NCBI RefSeq assembly: GCF_004362515.1
Contig: NZ_SNXU01000001.1
Location: 2,542,001-2,606,000 of the forward strand
Length of the DNA: 64,000 nt
Reading direction: 5' to 3'
Source: Actinokineospora alba
GTDB lineage: Bacteria; Actinomycetota; Actinomycetes; Mycobacteriales; Pseudonocardiaceae
The position numbers and the translations under genes were made by a program. The notes under the pieces were generated by a model, which worked only from the letters and a program-made list of their open reading frames with translations, made no database searches and was not told the origin of the DNA. Of the stretch, positions 9,143 to 18,891 are shown piece by piece. Positions within the stretch are counted from its first letter, which is position 1; every line of letters starts with the position of its first letter.

Positions 9143-10530
<1,388 letters not shown>

Positions 10531-10593
10531 ACGTCCAGTGTCACCCCGTTTTGGAAGCTGGGCATGGTCAGCTTCGGCACATAGGGTGGAGGG

Positions 10594-11571
10594 ATGACGG
10601 CTCCTGTGGATGTCGACCTGCTGATCGTCGGCGCGGGCCCCACCGGCCTGTTCGCCGCCTACTACGCGGGGTTCCGCGAGCTGAGCACGGTCGTGGTCGA
10701 CTCGCTGCCCGAGCCCGGCGGCCAGGTCACCGCGATGTACCCGGAGAAGATGATCTTCGACGTGGCCGGGTTCCCCGCCGTGCTCGGCCGCGACCTGGTC
10801 AACGCGCTCGTCGAGCAGGCCGAGCAGTACAAGCCGACCTACCTGCTGGGCAGGCGGGCCCGTGAGCTGTCCGAAGTGGACGGCAAGTTCGAGGTCACGC
10901 TGGACGGCGACACCGTCGTGCGTGCCGGGGCCGTGCTGATCACCGCCGGGATCGGCGAGTTCACCCCGCGCCCGCTGCCCGCTGGCGACGGCTGGCTCGG
11001 CCGCGGCATGGTCCACTTCGTGCCCGCCCTGGAAGTGCACCGCGACCAGGACGTCGTCATCGTCGGCGGCGGCGACTCCGCGTTCGACTGGGCGCTGGCC
11101 CTGCACCCGATCGCGTCGAGCGTCACCCTCGTCCACCGCCGCGCCAAGTTCCGCGCGATGCCCGCGACCGTGCGCCAGGTGGAGAACCTCGGCGTCCGCA
11201 TCATCACCGACGCCCAGGTCACCGCGCTGCGCGGCGACGACGAAGGCCTCCACGAGATCGACGTGCTGGTCGGCGGCGAGGTCGAGGTGCTGCCCGCCCA
11301 GGCCGTCGTCGCCGCGCTCGGGTTCACCGCCGACCTCGGGCCGATCGAGTCATGGGGCCTGGAGATCGACCACCGCAGCATCTCCGTCGACTCCACCATG
11401 CGCACCGCGCGCGACCGGATCTACGCGGCGGGAGACGTGGCGGCGTACCCGGGCAAGGTCAAGCTGATCGCGACCGGTTTCGGTGAGGCGGCCACGGCGG
11501 TCAACAACATCGCCGTGGCCCTCAACCCCGAAGCGCACCTGTTCCCCGGCCACTCAAGCAACGCCGAATAG
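10594..11571 (+). CDS. Thioredoxin-reductase-like ferredoxin-NADP+ reductase
   Basis: The 325-residue flavoprotein has a FAD-binding GAGPTGLFAAYYAGF near the N-terminus, a NADP-binding GGGDSAFDWALAL around residue 155, and a final AAGDVAAYPGKVKLIATGFGE motif that contacts FAD. The CxxC redox pair of true thioredoxin reductases is absent, which places it with the TrxR-type ferredoxin/flavodoxin-NADP reductases (YumC-like). It transfers electrons between NADPH and a small iron-sulfur or flavin partner; the partner is not visible here. It diverges from fumC with a 63-base gap. Its TAG directly abuts the stop of the convergent L,D-transpeptidase gene. Confidence 0.87.
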   Translation: MTAPVDVDLLIVGAGPTGLFAAYYAGFRELSTVVVDSLPEPGGQVTAMYPEKMIFDVAGFPAVLGRDLVNALVEQAEQYKPTYLLGRRARELSEVDGKFEVTLDGDTVVRAGAVLITAGIGEFTPRPLPAGDGWLGRGMVHFVPALEVHRDQDVVIVGGGDSAFDWALALHPIASSVTLVHRRAKFRAMPATVRQVENLGVRIITDAQVTALRGDDEGLHEIDVLVGGEVEVLPAQAVVAALGFTADLGPIESWGLEIDHRSISVDSTMRTARDRIYAAGDVAAYPGKVKLIATGFGEAATAVNNIAVALNPEAHLFPGHSSNAE

Positions 11572-12186
11572 CTACGGAACAACCTGCACGATCGCCCCGA
11601 CCGGCAGCGAGTTGTAGTACTGCTTCGCGGCGGCGTTCGACAGGTGGATGCAGCCGTGCGACTGCACGGTCAGGCTGCCCGCGTGGAAAGCGATGCCGCC
11701 GTTGAAGAACACCGAGTACGGCATCGGCGCGTTGTTGAAGATGCTGCTCTTGTGGTCGATGTCCTTCCAGCCCACCTTGAACGTGCCGACCGGCGTCCGG
11801 TAGCCCGGGCGGCCGTGGGTGATCGGGACCGGACCGTAGACGACCTTGCCGTCCTTGAGCAGCCACGACTTGTTGGCCGAGAGGTCGATGCACGCGTCTG
11901 CGGTCGCCTTGCACGGGCTGCCCTGCGTCTGCGGTGCGGGCGGCTTCGTCGTGGTCGGCTTGGGCTTCGGCTTCGTGGTCGTCGTGACCGGCGGCTTCGT
12001 CGTGGTGGTGGTCGTGGTCGTCGGCGCGGCCGTGGTGGTTAATGGCGTCGTCGTCGGCGCCTTGGACGTCGTCGTCGTGGTGGTGGTGCTTCCGACCTGG
12101 GCGGCGGGCTCCGGCGTGCTTCCACACGCGGTGAGCAGAGCCATCGCGACGATCGTCGCCCCCAACATCGTCTTGCTGACCCGCAT
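11572..12186 (-). CDS. L,D-transpeptidase lipoprotein (YkuD domain)
   Basis: Start ATG 12186 is chosen because AAGGAG lies 6-7 bases upstream. The 204-residue product has a signal peptide with lipobox LLTAC. A long Thr/Pro/Lys linker (about residues 30-95, mostly TTT and KPKP) would span part of the cell wall. The YkuD domain ends in the active-site motif SHGCIHLSN (catalytic Cys near residue 178) preceded by the FHAG histidine. It would form 3-3 crosslinks in peptidoglycan or attach groups to it. The domain is short and single, unlike mycobacterial LdtMt2, which has extra Ig-like domains. Confidence 0.9.
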   Translation of the reverse strand: MRVSKTMLGATIVAMALLTACGSTPEPAAQVGSTTTTTTTSKAPTTTPLTTTAAPTTTTTTTTKPPVTTTTKPKPKPTTTKPPAPQTQGSPCKATADACIDLSANKSWLLKDGKVVYGPVPITHGRPGYRTPVGTFKVGWKDIDHKSSIFNNAPMPYSVFFNGGIAFHAGSLTVQSHGCIHLSNAAAKQYYNSLPVGAIVQVVP

Positions 12187-12275
12187 GTCCAGCTCCTTGT
12201 CGGCTAAGTGGGACAAGCCCCTACCGACAAGACGCCCCTGGACCACGGAAAGTTGCTGTCCGCTACCAACCCGTT

Positions 12276-12315
12276 ATCCCGCGACTTGGGCGGATCGACG
12301 CCCAAGTCGCGGGAT
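12276..12315 (-). terminator. Strong hairpin downstream of the M14 peptidase gene
   Basis: A perfect 17 bp inverted repeat (arms beginning ATCCCGCGACTTGGG) with a 6-base loop starts six bases after the peptidase stop on the minus strand. It separates this gene from the downstream transpeptidase gene. Confidence 0.75.
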
Positions 12316-12320
12316 CGCGG

Positions 12321-15300
12321 TCAGCGGAGCAGGTAATCGACCACCCGGTCCATGACCGTGTTGCGGGTGGCGGCATCGGAGACACCTTCGAATCCGAAGC
12401 CCAGGTAGACCGTGTCCGGGGTTCCGACAGCCGCCCCTTCCTTGATGCCGAGTCCGCCGCGGCGGACCCAGTCGTTGAAGTTGGGGCCCTCGATCCCCGC
12501 CTCGTCCTGCGGTGCGCCGGGAACGGTCCAGCCGTCCATCACGTCACCGTCGTCCTCGAACGAGGTGGATCCCTCGCCGGTCGACACCTCGATGTCGTCG
12601 ATGAAGACACCCGGGAACTGCTGCACGCCCCAGTCGCTCAGGGCCGTGATGGACAGTTCGACCTGCTGGTTCGCGTACGCCCCAAGGTCGATCGTCCACT
12701 GCTGCCAGCCGGAGGAGGCTCCGTTCGCGGCGTTCCAACTCCCCGTCGTGCCCGTGTTGGAGCACGTCCCGGTCGCCGGGTCGAACGTCTGGTAGTGCGT
12801 CAGGAACGGGTGCAGCACGTTCGCCGCGTCAGCGGGGTTGCTCCAGCCGCCCGGGCACGACTCGTCACTGCTCAGATCCGACGAGGTGTGCCCGTTCAGG
12901 TCCGGCAGCGTCGTCCAGTTGTCCTGTCCGACCGTGTGCGCCTCGACGATCAGGTAGTCGAAGCTCAGCTCGAGGTTGTAGCTCGTCCAGAACGACAGCG
13001 TCGCGCCGCCCGCGGGCACCGTGATCGTGCGCGACAGGCGCTTGTACGCCTCATCGGCCCGGTCCGACCACATGAACTGCGTCCCGGTGTGCGGGTCGAA
13101 CGGCCCCGCGAGGCCGCTCAGGTACTCGGCCGCCGGCCAGCTCTCGAACTGCGGGAAGCTGCCCTCCGGGTCGGTCACCTTGAGGAAGTCGCCGGTCGTG
13201 ATGAACGACGAGTTGCTCGCCTGGTTCTGCGCGCTGTCGGCGCCGTTGATGGTCATCGCCAGCCCGGCCAGCGGGTCGTCGATCCCGTTGATCGGGAACG
13301 GCTCCCCGGTGTTGGGGTCGCTGCCGCCATCGGGAGAGGTGATCGCCGCACCGAAGAAGTACTCGATCGGGTCACCCTGCGAGTTGCCGGACCCGGACAG
13401 CGCGAGGCAGCGGGCCTCCACGACTGGGTCCGCGCGGCACTGCCGGTTCTCGAACGGGTCGTACAGCTGCGTGCCGAGACCGGTCGTGTACTGCTGGCCC
13501 GCGCGCTGCCCGGTGTAGAGCACGCGCCCGCCCTCGTTGAGGAAGTCACGCACTTCGAGCAACTCCTGCATCGCCAGCCGCGACGCGTTGCCCGGGCCCC
13601 ACCCGAGCTCGCGGGTCACGACATCGTCGCCGGTGTACCAGACGACGGCGTCGTAGTGGCTGAGCACGCCGAGGTTGTCCGGCGCGGTGCGGCCGCGGGC
13701 GTCGACGTCGTAGACGTCGAAGGCGACGCCGTTGGCGGTCAGCGCGTCCGCGTAGTAGGACAGGTACTGCGGCGCGGTGACGCCCGGCTTCGGCGGGGAC
13801 GCGCCCGTGTAGTCCTCGGCCGCGACGATCAGGACTCTGCGGTCGCTGTTGGACGCCACCTGGTAGGTGAACGAGCCGCTGACCTGGCCGCCGCCTTCGA
13901 ACCACACCCTGACGCTGTCACCGGGCGACGTGCCTGTCACCTGCCCGCCGACGACGTGGAAGTGGGTGCCGTTGCCGGGGCCGTAGCGCTCGCCGCCGGT
14001 CCACTCCGCGGTCGGCTTCGACTGCACCGGGCCGGTCCCGACCTGGTACTTGAGCGTGACGGCGCCGAGGCTGCGCTTGGCCAGCACGCGAACCTCCTGC
14101 GGGTCGCCGTAGGAGACGGCGAACCGGAAGTCGAACACCGACGTCTGGCCGTTCTGCGGGTCGATGTCGTCCTGGTCGAGGTAGAACGGCTCGACCCCGA
14201 TGCCGACCGGCGAGACCGGGTCGGCGGGGTTCCTCGCGGACTTCGCGAGACCGAGGTGGAAGGGGAGTGTCTTGACGAACTCCGCCTGCACGAGCGCCTC
14301 GTCGTCCGGGAACACGAAGCCCGCACCGGGGACGCCCTCACCCAACTCGGGGGTGAAGGCGACCGTGCCGCCGTTCGTGTCCGCGTAGTCGGTCGTCTCG
14401 CCGTTGGTGACATACAGCGTGTCGGCGGACTGGCCGGGGTTGAAGCCCGCGATGGCCGGGTTGGCGTCGGTGCCGCCGAGCGCGACATAGAGCGGGTTGT
14501 CCGCGTCGGCCGTGCCGACCTGCCAGCCCTGCGGGTACAGCAGCCACTCGCCGAAGGAGTGCAGGTTCGACTGGAACCGCGGCTTGACCTTGTCGATCAG
14601 TCCCTGCATCGCGATCGTCTCGGGCTCCGAAGCGGCGTTCGGACCGCGGTAGGTCTCGTCGGCTGGGTTCGGCGACGATCCCTCGTTGTCGTAGCCCCAG
14701 TGCTCGTCGAAGTTGCGGTTGGGGTCGACACCGTCGCCGATGGTGATCTGCCCGTCGTTGTTGTTGTCGCGCGCGTTCTTGCGCCACAGGCGCTCGTGGT
14801 CGAACGAGTACTGGTAGCCGTCCGGGTTCGCGACGACCACGAACCACAGCTCGGTGTTGCGGAGCACCGACTTGATCTCCGCGTCGTCTGCTTTCCAGCG
14901 GTTGATGACATGGTGGAGGGTGCGGCGGTTCACCTCGACGCTGATCCACTCGCGCGCGTGCTGCAGCGACGAGTAGAGCACCGCCGGTCGCGAGCCGTCG
15001 GGCACGCCGCGCGCGCCCTGCGTGACCTTCAGGGCGATGATGTCGCGCCCCTGGTGCGTCCGCCCGAGCGTGACGAGCTTGACCAGATTGCGGTTCGCGT
15101 TCGCCACGGCGACCAGTTCGTCCCTGATGCCGCCGGGTTCGTCCCAGGAGCGCCACACGGTGAAGCCGTTCGCCGCCTGCGCGGCGGCCTGCTGGCTCAC
15201 GGTCTGGCCCTGCCCGTTGCGCTTGAGCGTGACCCGCACGCCGGAGGCGGCCAGCTTGTCGCGCTGGTCCTCGGTCAGCACGACGTCGGCCCGCACACCC

Positions 15301-15488
15301 GACTGCGTCTGACGCAGGGCGGCGAGTTCGAGCCCGGGGGCGGCCTCCGAGATCGTGTCGGCCTGGCCTTCGACCGTGTACATCTCGAGCGCCGGATCCG
15401 CCGGCCTCGCGACCGCGACCGGTGGCGCCATGGCCAGGGCGAGAATGAATGTGGCAAGGACTACCAGCACGCGACGCGTCGAGCGCAT
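12321..15488 (-). CDS. Secreted M14 zinc carboxypeptidase, multidomain
   Basis: ATG 15488 follows GGGGAGG and opens a signal peptide (MRSTRRVLVVLATFILALA, cleavage near VARPAD). The 1055-residue product has a propeptide to about residue 120, then an M14 catalytic domain. Its zinc-ligand motif HARE lies near residue 172, a second zinc His in SNLHSFGEWL near 308, and the catalytic Glu in TPELGEG near 380. The roughly 600 residues that follow carry beta-rich segments, including an immune-inhibitor-A-like region (FEDDGDVMDGWTVPG). It removes C-terminal amino acids from extracellular proteins. It is far longer than the usual 400-residue M14 enzyme; the extra domains probably bind substrate or matrix. 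Confidence 0.9.
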   Translation of the reverse strand: MRSTRRVLVVLATFILALAMAPPVAVARPADPALEMYTVEGQADTISEAAPGLELAALRQTQSGVRADVVLTEDQRDKLAASGVRVTLKRNGQGQTVSQQAAAQAANGFTVWRSWDEPGGIRDELVAVANANRNLVKLVTLGRTHQGRDIIALKVTQGARGVPDGSRPAVLYSSLQHAREWISVEVNRRTLHHVINRWKADDAEIKSVLRNTELWFVVVANPDGYQYSFDHERLWRKNARDNNNDGQITIGDGVDPNRNFDEHWGYDNEGSSPNPADETYRGPNAASEPETIAMQGLIDKVKPRFQSNLHSFGEWLLYPQGWQVGTADADNPLYVALGGTDANPAIAGFNPGQSADTLYVTNGETTDYADTNGGTVAFTPELGEGVPGAGFVFPDDEALVQAEFVKTLPFHLGLAKSARNPADPVSPVGIGVEPFYLDQDDIDPQNGQTSVFDFRFAVSYGDPQEVRVLAKRSLGAVTLKYQVGTGPVQSKPTAEWTGGERYGPGNGTHFHVVGGQVTGTSPGDSVRVWFEGGGQVSGSFTYQVASNSDRRVLIVAAEDYTGASPPKPGVTAPQYLSYYADALTANGVAFDVYDVDARGRTAPDNLGVLSHYDAVVWYTGDDVVTRELGWGPGNASRLAMQELLEVRDFLNEGGRVLYTGQRAGQQYTTGLGTQLYDPFENRQCRADPVVEARCLALSGSGNSQGDPIEYFFGAAITSPDGGSDPNTGEPFPINGIDDPLAGLAMTINGADSAQNQASNSSFITTGDFLKVTDPEGSFPQFESWPAAEYLSGLAGPFDPHTGTQFMWSDRADEAYKRLSRTITVPAGGATLSFWTSYNLELSFDYLIVEAHTVGQDNWTTLPDLNGHTSSDLSSDESCPGGWSNPADAANVLHPFLTHYQTFDPATGTCSNTGTTGSWNAANGASSGWQQWTIDLGAYANQQVELSITALSDWGVQQFPGVFIDDIEVSTGEGSTSFEDDGDVMDGWTVPGAPQDEAGIEGPNFNDWVRRGGLGIKEGAAVGTPDTVYLGFGFEGVSDAATRNTVMDRVVDYLLR

Positions 15489-15597
15489 GATGCGCCTCCC
15501 CGTTGGGGTTCGAAGACGGCTTCCTGCGCCTAGTCCATCGCCCCTGGTCAGACGTTCGTTGCACCCTTTCGGCCGGGGTGACACTCCGCATCCGGTG

Positions 15598-15625
15598 GTG
15601 CCCGCTCCGCCGTCGGAGCGGGCAC
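15598..15625 (-). terminator. Hairpin downstream of glpX
   Basis: A perfect 12 bp stem (GTGCCCGCTCCG and complement) with a CCGT loop lies 11 bases past the glpX stop on the minus strand. Confidence 0.7.
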
Positions 15626-15635
15626 CCGGACGGGC

Positions 15636-16700
15636 TTACGGCAGCGGCGGGAGTTCCTGCTCGTCGTCCTCCGCCGAGCGGTCGAAGTCGACCGACGCGT
15701 ACTCGCGCAGCTTGGTCAGCCGGTGGAAGCCGTCGATCATCCGGACCGTGCCCGACTTCGAGCGCATCACGATGGACTGCGTGGTGCAGCCGCCCGCCCG
15801 GTAGTGCACGCCGCGCAGCAGGTCGCCGTCGGTGACGCCGGTGGCGCAGAAGAACACGTTGTCGCCGCCGACCAGGTCGTCGGTGAGCAGCACGCGGTCG
15901 AGGTCGTGGCCCGCGGCGATCGCCTTCTCCCGCTCGGCGTCGTCCTTCGGCCACAGCTTGCCCTGGATCGCGCCGCCCATGCACTTGAGCGCGGCCGCGG
16001 CGATGATGCCCTCGGGGGTGCCGCCGATGCCGAGCAGCATGTCGACGCCGGTGTTCGGCCGGGCCGCGGAGATGGCGCCCGCGACGTCGCCGTCGGAGAT
16101 GAAGTGGATGCGCGCGCCCGCCTCGCGGACCTCGTGCACCAGGGAGTCGTGGCGCGGGCGGTCGAGGATGCAGACCGTCACGTCGGACACGTCGCTGTGC
16201 TTGGCCTTCGCGACCCGGCGGATGTTCTCCGCGACCGGCGCGGTGATGTCGACGACGTCGGCCGCCTCGGGGCCGACGGCCAGCTTCTCCATGTAGAAGA
16301 CCGCTGACGGGTCGAACATGGCGCCGCGCTCGGCGACCGCGAGGACCGCGAGGGCGTTGGGCATGCCCTTGGCCATCAGGGTGGTGCCGTCGATCGGGTC
16401 GACCGCGACGTCGCAGTCGGGGCCGTCGCCGTTGCCGACCAGCTCACCGTTGTAGAGCATGGGCGCTTCGTCCTTCTCGCCCTCGCCGATGACCACGATG
16501 CCGCGCATGGACACGGTGTGCACGAGCTTGCGCATGGCGTCGACCGCGGCCTGGTCGCCGCCGATCTTGTCGCCCCGGCCGACCCAGCGGCCCGCGGCCA
16601 TCGCGGCGGCCTCGGTGACCCTGACCAGCTCCATCGCGAGGTTGCGGTCGGGTGCTTCCCGGCGGCGCGCGGGGGTAGCGCTGGTGGTCGAGGTGGTCAT
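15636..16700 (-). CDS. glpX: Fructose-1,6-bisphosphatase class II
   Basis: ATG 16700 is preceded by GGGAGG. The 354-residue protein carries the GlpX landmarks: GEGEKDEAPMLYNGE near residue 72, the metal site DPIDGTTLMAKG near 100, and GIGGTPEGIIAAAALKCMGG. It hydrolyses fructose-1,6-bisphosphate in gluconeogenesis and is the usual FBPase of actinobacteria. It is divergent from the DUF4245 gene, the same arrangement as glpX/Rv1100 in mycobacteria. Confidence 0.96.
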   Translation of the reverse strand: MTTSTTSATPARRREAPDRNLAMELVRVTEAAAMAAGRWVGRGDKIGGDQAAVDAMRKLVHTVSMRGIVVIGEGEKDEAPMLYNGELVGNGDGPDCDVAVDPIDGTTLMAKGMPNALAVLAVAERGAMFDPSAVFYMEKLAVGPEAADVVDITAPVAENIRRVAKAKHSDVSDVTVCILDRPRHDSLVHEVREAGARIHFISDGDVAGAISAARPNTGVDMLLGIGGTPEGIIAAAALKCMGGAIQGKLWPKDDAEREKAIAAGHDLDRVLLTDDLVGGDNVFFCATGVTDGDLLRGVHYRAGGCTTQSIVMRSKSGTVRMIDGFHRLTKLREYASVDFDRSAEDDEQELPPLP

Positions 16701-16827
16701 TCTGCCTCCCGGATCGGCGCGGCCTGCGGTGTGAGACCACCTCGCATCCTCCCAGATGGGAGGGGCCGGAGCGGAATCCCCGGGGGCGTGCCCCTCGTCA
16801 CGACGCGCCGCCTGCGACGATGGGGCG

Positions 16828-17403
16828 GTGGCACCTCCCCAGCGCCCCGACCGGGCATCGCACACCCTGCGCGACATGCTGTTGTCGCTGCTGGCCCTGT
16901 TGTTGATCATCGGGTCGCTGCTCGTGTTCAACCGCGGCTGCTCGTTCAGCCCCGGCCCGCCGGAGGCCGACCCGGCCACGGCTCCCACGGTCGACGCCGC
17001 CGTGGACCTGGCCCGCTACGCCCGCACCGCCGACTTCGCCATCCGCCTCCCGGCCCTGCCGGGCGAGTGGCGGGCGAACTCGACCAGCTCCGGGCCGGTC
17101 GACCCGGTCTCGGTGGTCGTCCGGGTCGGGTGGATCACCCCCGGCCACTTCGTCCAGCTCAGCCAGTCCAGCGCCGTGCCCGCGGAGGTCGTGCGGGTCG
17201 AGACCGGCCAGGAGTCGGCGCCGACCGGCCAGGTCGAGGCGGGCGGCCGGTCGTGGCAGGTCTACCCGGGCCGCCGCGACGAACGCGCCTGGGCGACCGA
17301 GCTTGACGGGGTGACGCTGATGATCACCGGCAACGGCACCGAGGAGGAGTTCCGCACCCTCGCCACCGCCGTCCTCAAGGCCGAGCCGCTGCCTCGGTCG
17401 TAG
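16828..17403 (+). CDS. DUF4245 membrane-anchored protein
   Basis: The start is GTG 16828 (reading VAPPQRPDRASHTLRD). The 191-residue product has one N-terminal transmembrane helix (about residues 17-38) and an extracytoplasmic domain of the DUF4245 type (FAIRLPALPGEWRANSTS, then WITPGHFVQLSQS). Function is unknown. The position divergent from glpX is conserved with mycobacteria, which supports the assignment. Its last 29 bases overlap the end of the convergent acetyltransferase gene. Confidence 0.85.
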   Translation: MAPPQRPDRASHTLRDMLLSLLALLLIIGSLLVFNRGCSFSPGPPEADPATAPTVDAAVDLARYARTADFAIRLPALPGEWRANSTSSGPVDPVSVVVRVGWITPGHFVQLSQSSAVPAEVVRVETGQESAPTGQVEAGGRSWQVYPGRRDERAWATELDGVTLMITGNGTEEEFRTLATAVLKAEPLPRS

Positions 17404-18043
17404 GGATTCCGAACAACGGCAGGCAGCGGTCGAGACCCTCGATCGTGACCGGCACGGTGCGGTGCCGCTCCCAGTCGGCCTTGGTGAGGCGCAGTCGCTG
17501 GTCGATGGCCAGGGTTCCGTCGACCACCAGCCGCTCGATGCCGTCCGGCCGGTAACCGAGTTTGCGGGAGACGGCGTGCGAAGCGGTGTTGGTCGGGAAA
17601 GCGGCGGAGACAGCGTCCTGCGCGCCGAGGCCCGCGAAGGCCAGGTGCAGCACCGCGGCCCGCATCTCGGTGCCGATGCCCTGCCCATGGTGGCGTTTCC
17701 CGACCCACGAGCCGGTGGACACCTCCCGGGTCACCGCCAACTCGCGCGCCCGGATGTTCTGCCTACCGACTGGCACGCCGTCGCGGAACACGGCGAGGTC
17801 TAGTGACCACCTGTCCGGCGACCACTCACCCAACTGCTGCCAGTGGCGCTGGATGACCGACCGCGCCACCTCGGCGGGCGGACGGGTTGTCCACGGCACG
17901 ATGAACGGCATCTCATCCGGATCATGGATGCCCGCGCCCGCCAGCTCGCCCAGCGCGCTGAGTTCCGCATCCGAAGGCAACCGCAACTCCAGGCGTGGCG
18001 TGGTCAGCCGAAGCCCGAGCACGGGGAAGTGGTCGACAAGCAT
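17375..18043 (-). CDS. GNAT family N-acetyltransferase (RimJ/RimL-like)
   Basis: 222 residues. The acetyl-CoA motif is GKRHHGQGIGTEMRAAVLHLAF near residue 137, followed by NTASHAVSRKLGYRPDG, the typical RimJ/RimL-type pattern. The TPRLELRLP N-terminus is also characteristic. It transfers an acetyl group from acetyl-CoA to an unknown amine (protein N-terminus or small molecule). The gene overlaps the convergent DUF4245 gene by 29 bases at the 3' end. The upstream 223 bases hold the dispersed repeat at 18127 rather than a gene. Confidence 0.88.
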   Translation of the reverse strand: MLVDHFPVLGLRLTTPRLELRLPSDAELSALGELAGAGIHDPDEMPFIVPWTTRPPAEVARSVIQRHWQQLGEWSPDRWSLDLAVFRDGVPVGRQNIRARELAVTREVSTGSWVGKRHHGQGIGTEMRAAVLHLAFAGLGAQDAVSAAFPTNTASHAVSRKLGYRPDGIERLVVDGTLAIDQRLRLTKADWERHRTVPVTIEGLDRCLPLFGIPTTEAAARP

Positions 18044-18126
18044 GGCTCATCGTGACGGCAGGGCAGCCCTGGCGTCACGCCGTTTTCGACCCACCAACTG
18101 GCAAAACGGCCCGACGCCCCCAAAAG

Positions 18127-18240
18127 ACAACCCCCACCCGCCCTGGGGGGCTGCCCTTTGCCAGTCTATCGGCGTAGGGGCGCGAAAGGACCAGGCTGCT
18201 CACGGGTGTGGATGGTCGCGCCGCGTTGTGGATAAATCGC
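18127..18240 (+). repeat. Dispersed repeat element, copy A
   Basis: The core at 18127-18174 (ACAACCCCCACCC, then a G-run, then GCCAGTCTATCGGCG) recurs almost unchanged at 43490-43538 inside thiQ. After the core both copies share GAAA-GGA and TGTGGATAA motifs with degenerate roughly 30 bp spacing. The C-run and G-run can pair into a hairpin. Here the element lies in the intergenic region between the acetyltransferase gene and xseB. It has no transposase and looks like a small non-autonomous or palindromic element. Confidence 0.7.
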
Positions 18241-18266
18241 CGGTTCGGGTTGCGCGTTAAGGACCG

Positions 18267-18470
18267 TCAGTCGGTTTCCGCCTCGACGGCGGCCAGCGCC
18301 GTCTCGACCCGCTCGCGGGCGCCCGCCAAGTGCCGGTCGCAGATCTTGGCCAAGGCCTCACCGCGTTCCCACAGGGTCAGTGAGTCCTCAAGGGACAGTC
18401 CGCCCGCTTCCAGCTTCGCCACGACGGACGCCAGCTCGTCGCGGGCCTGTTCGTATCCGGGCTCGGTCAC
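18267..18470 (-). CDS. xseB: Exodeoxyribonuclease VII small subunit
   Basis: The 67-residue protein has the XseB fold, two helices with GYEQARDELASVVAKLEAGG and SLEDSLTLWERGEALAK. It binds the large subunit XseA to form the single-strand-specific exonuclease VII. Its ATG overlaps the stop of the upstream unknown gene as ATGA, and that gene follows xseA, so the three form one operon. Confidence 0.95.
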   Translation of the reverse strand: MTEPGYEQARDELASVVAKLEAGGLSLEDSLTLWERGEALAKICDRHLAGARERVETALAAVEAETD

Positions 18471-18889
18471 CGTGCGGGACTCCTCATTCGGTTGTGCGCG
18501 CGCACCAGGGCGGTGGCGACCGCCTGGTCGAAGCCGACGAAGGCCTCAGCGAAGTCTGCACCATCACCGTCGGCCACCGCCTCCTCGATGCGGGTGCGGG
18601 CCCGATCGATGCGGCCCCGGTGGCACGCGCCGTCGCCGTTCCACCACGCGGCGCCCGCGTAGGTCGATGTGGCGTCGGCGAGTTCGCGGAGTCTGCCGGG
18701 CAGTGACCGGCCCGCCGTGTCGCAGCCCGCGAGCAGTGCGGTCCAGCACTCGGCGGCCGCGGCGTCGGCGCGGGTGGCCGACGGGTGCAGCGCCGGGACA
18801 CCCGAAGCGGTGGCGACAGTGAGCGGGAGGAACGACGATTCCCGGTACGACACAGGGAGAACCGGCCTCGGCCGGTCGGTCTCGCTCAC
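18467..18889 (-). CDS. Unknown protein encoded between xseA and xseB
   Basis: 140 residues, start GTG 18889 with GGGAGGT just upstream and two bases after the xseA stop; the end overlaps xseB by four bases. I do not recognise a family. The sequence is mostly alpha-helical and Ala/Arg/Asp-rich. It has two Cys (AAECWTALLAGCD), a WWNGDGACHRGRIDRA segment, and no signal peptide or membrane helix. The tight coupling on both sides suggests it is made with exonuclease VII and could modulate it. The canonical xseA-xseB order lacks this gene. Confidence 0.72.
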   Translation of the reverse strand: MSETDRPRPVLPVSYRESSFLPLTVATASGVPALHPSATRADAAAAECWTALLAGCDTAGRSLPGRLRELADATSTYAGAAWWNGDGACHRGRIDRARTRIEEAVADGDGADFAEAFVGFDQAVATALVRAHNRMRSPAR

Positions 18890-18891
18890 GG

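Noticed and set aside
12795..15533. An open frame of 912 codons on the plus strand
   Set aside because: It lies antisense to the M14 peptidase, which has clear catalytic motifs and a signal peptide; the plus frame has no motif.
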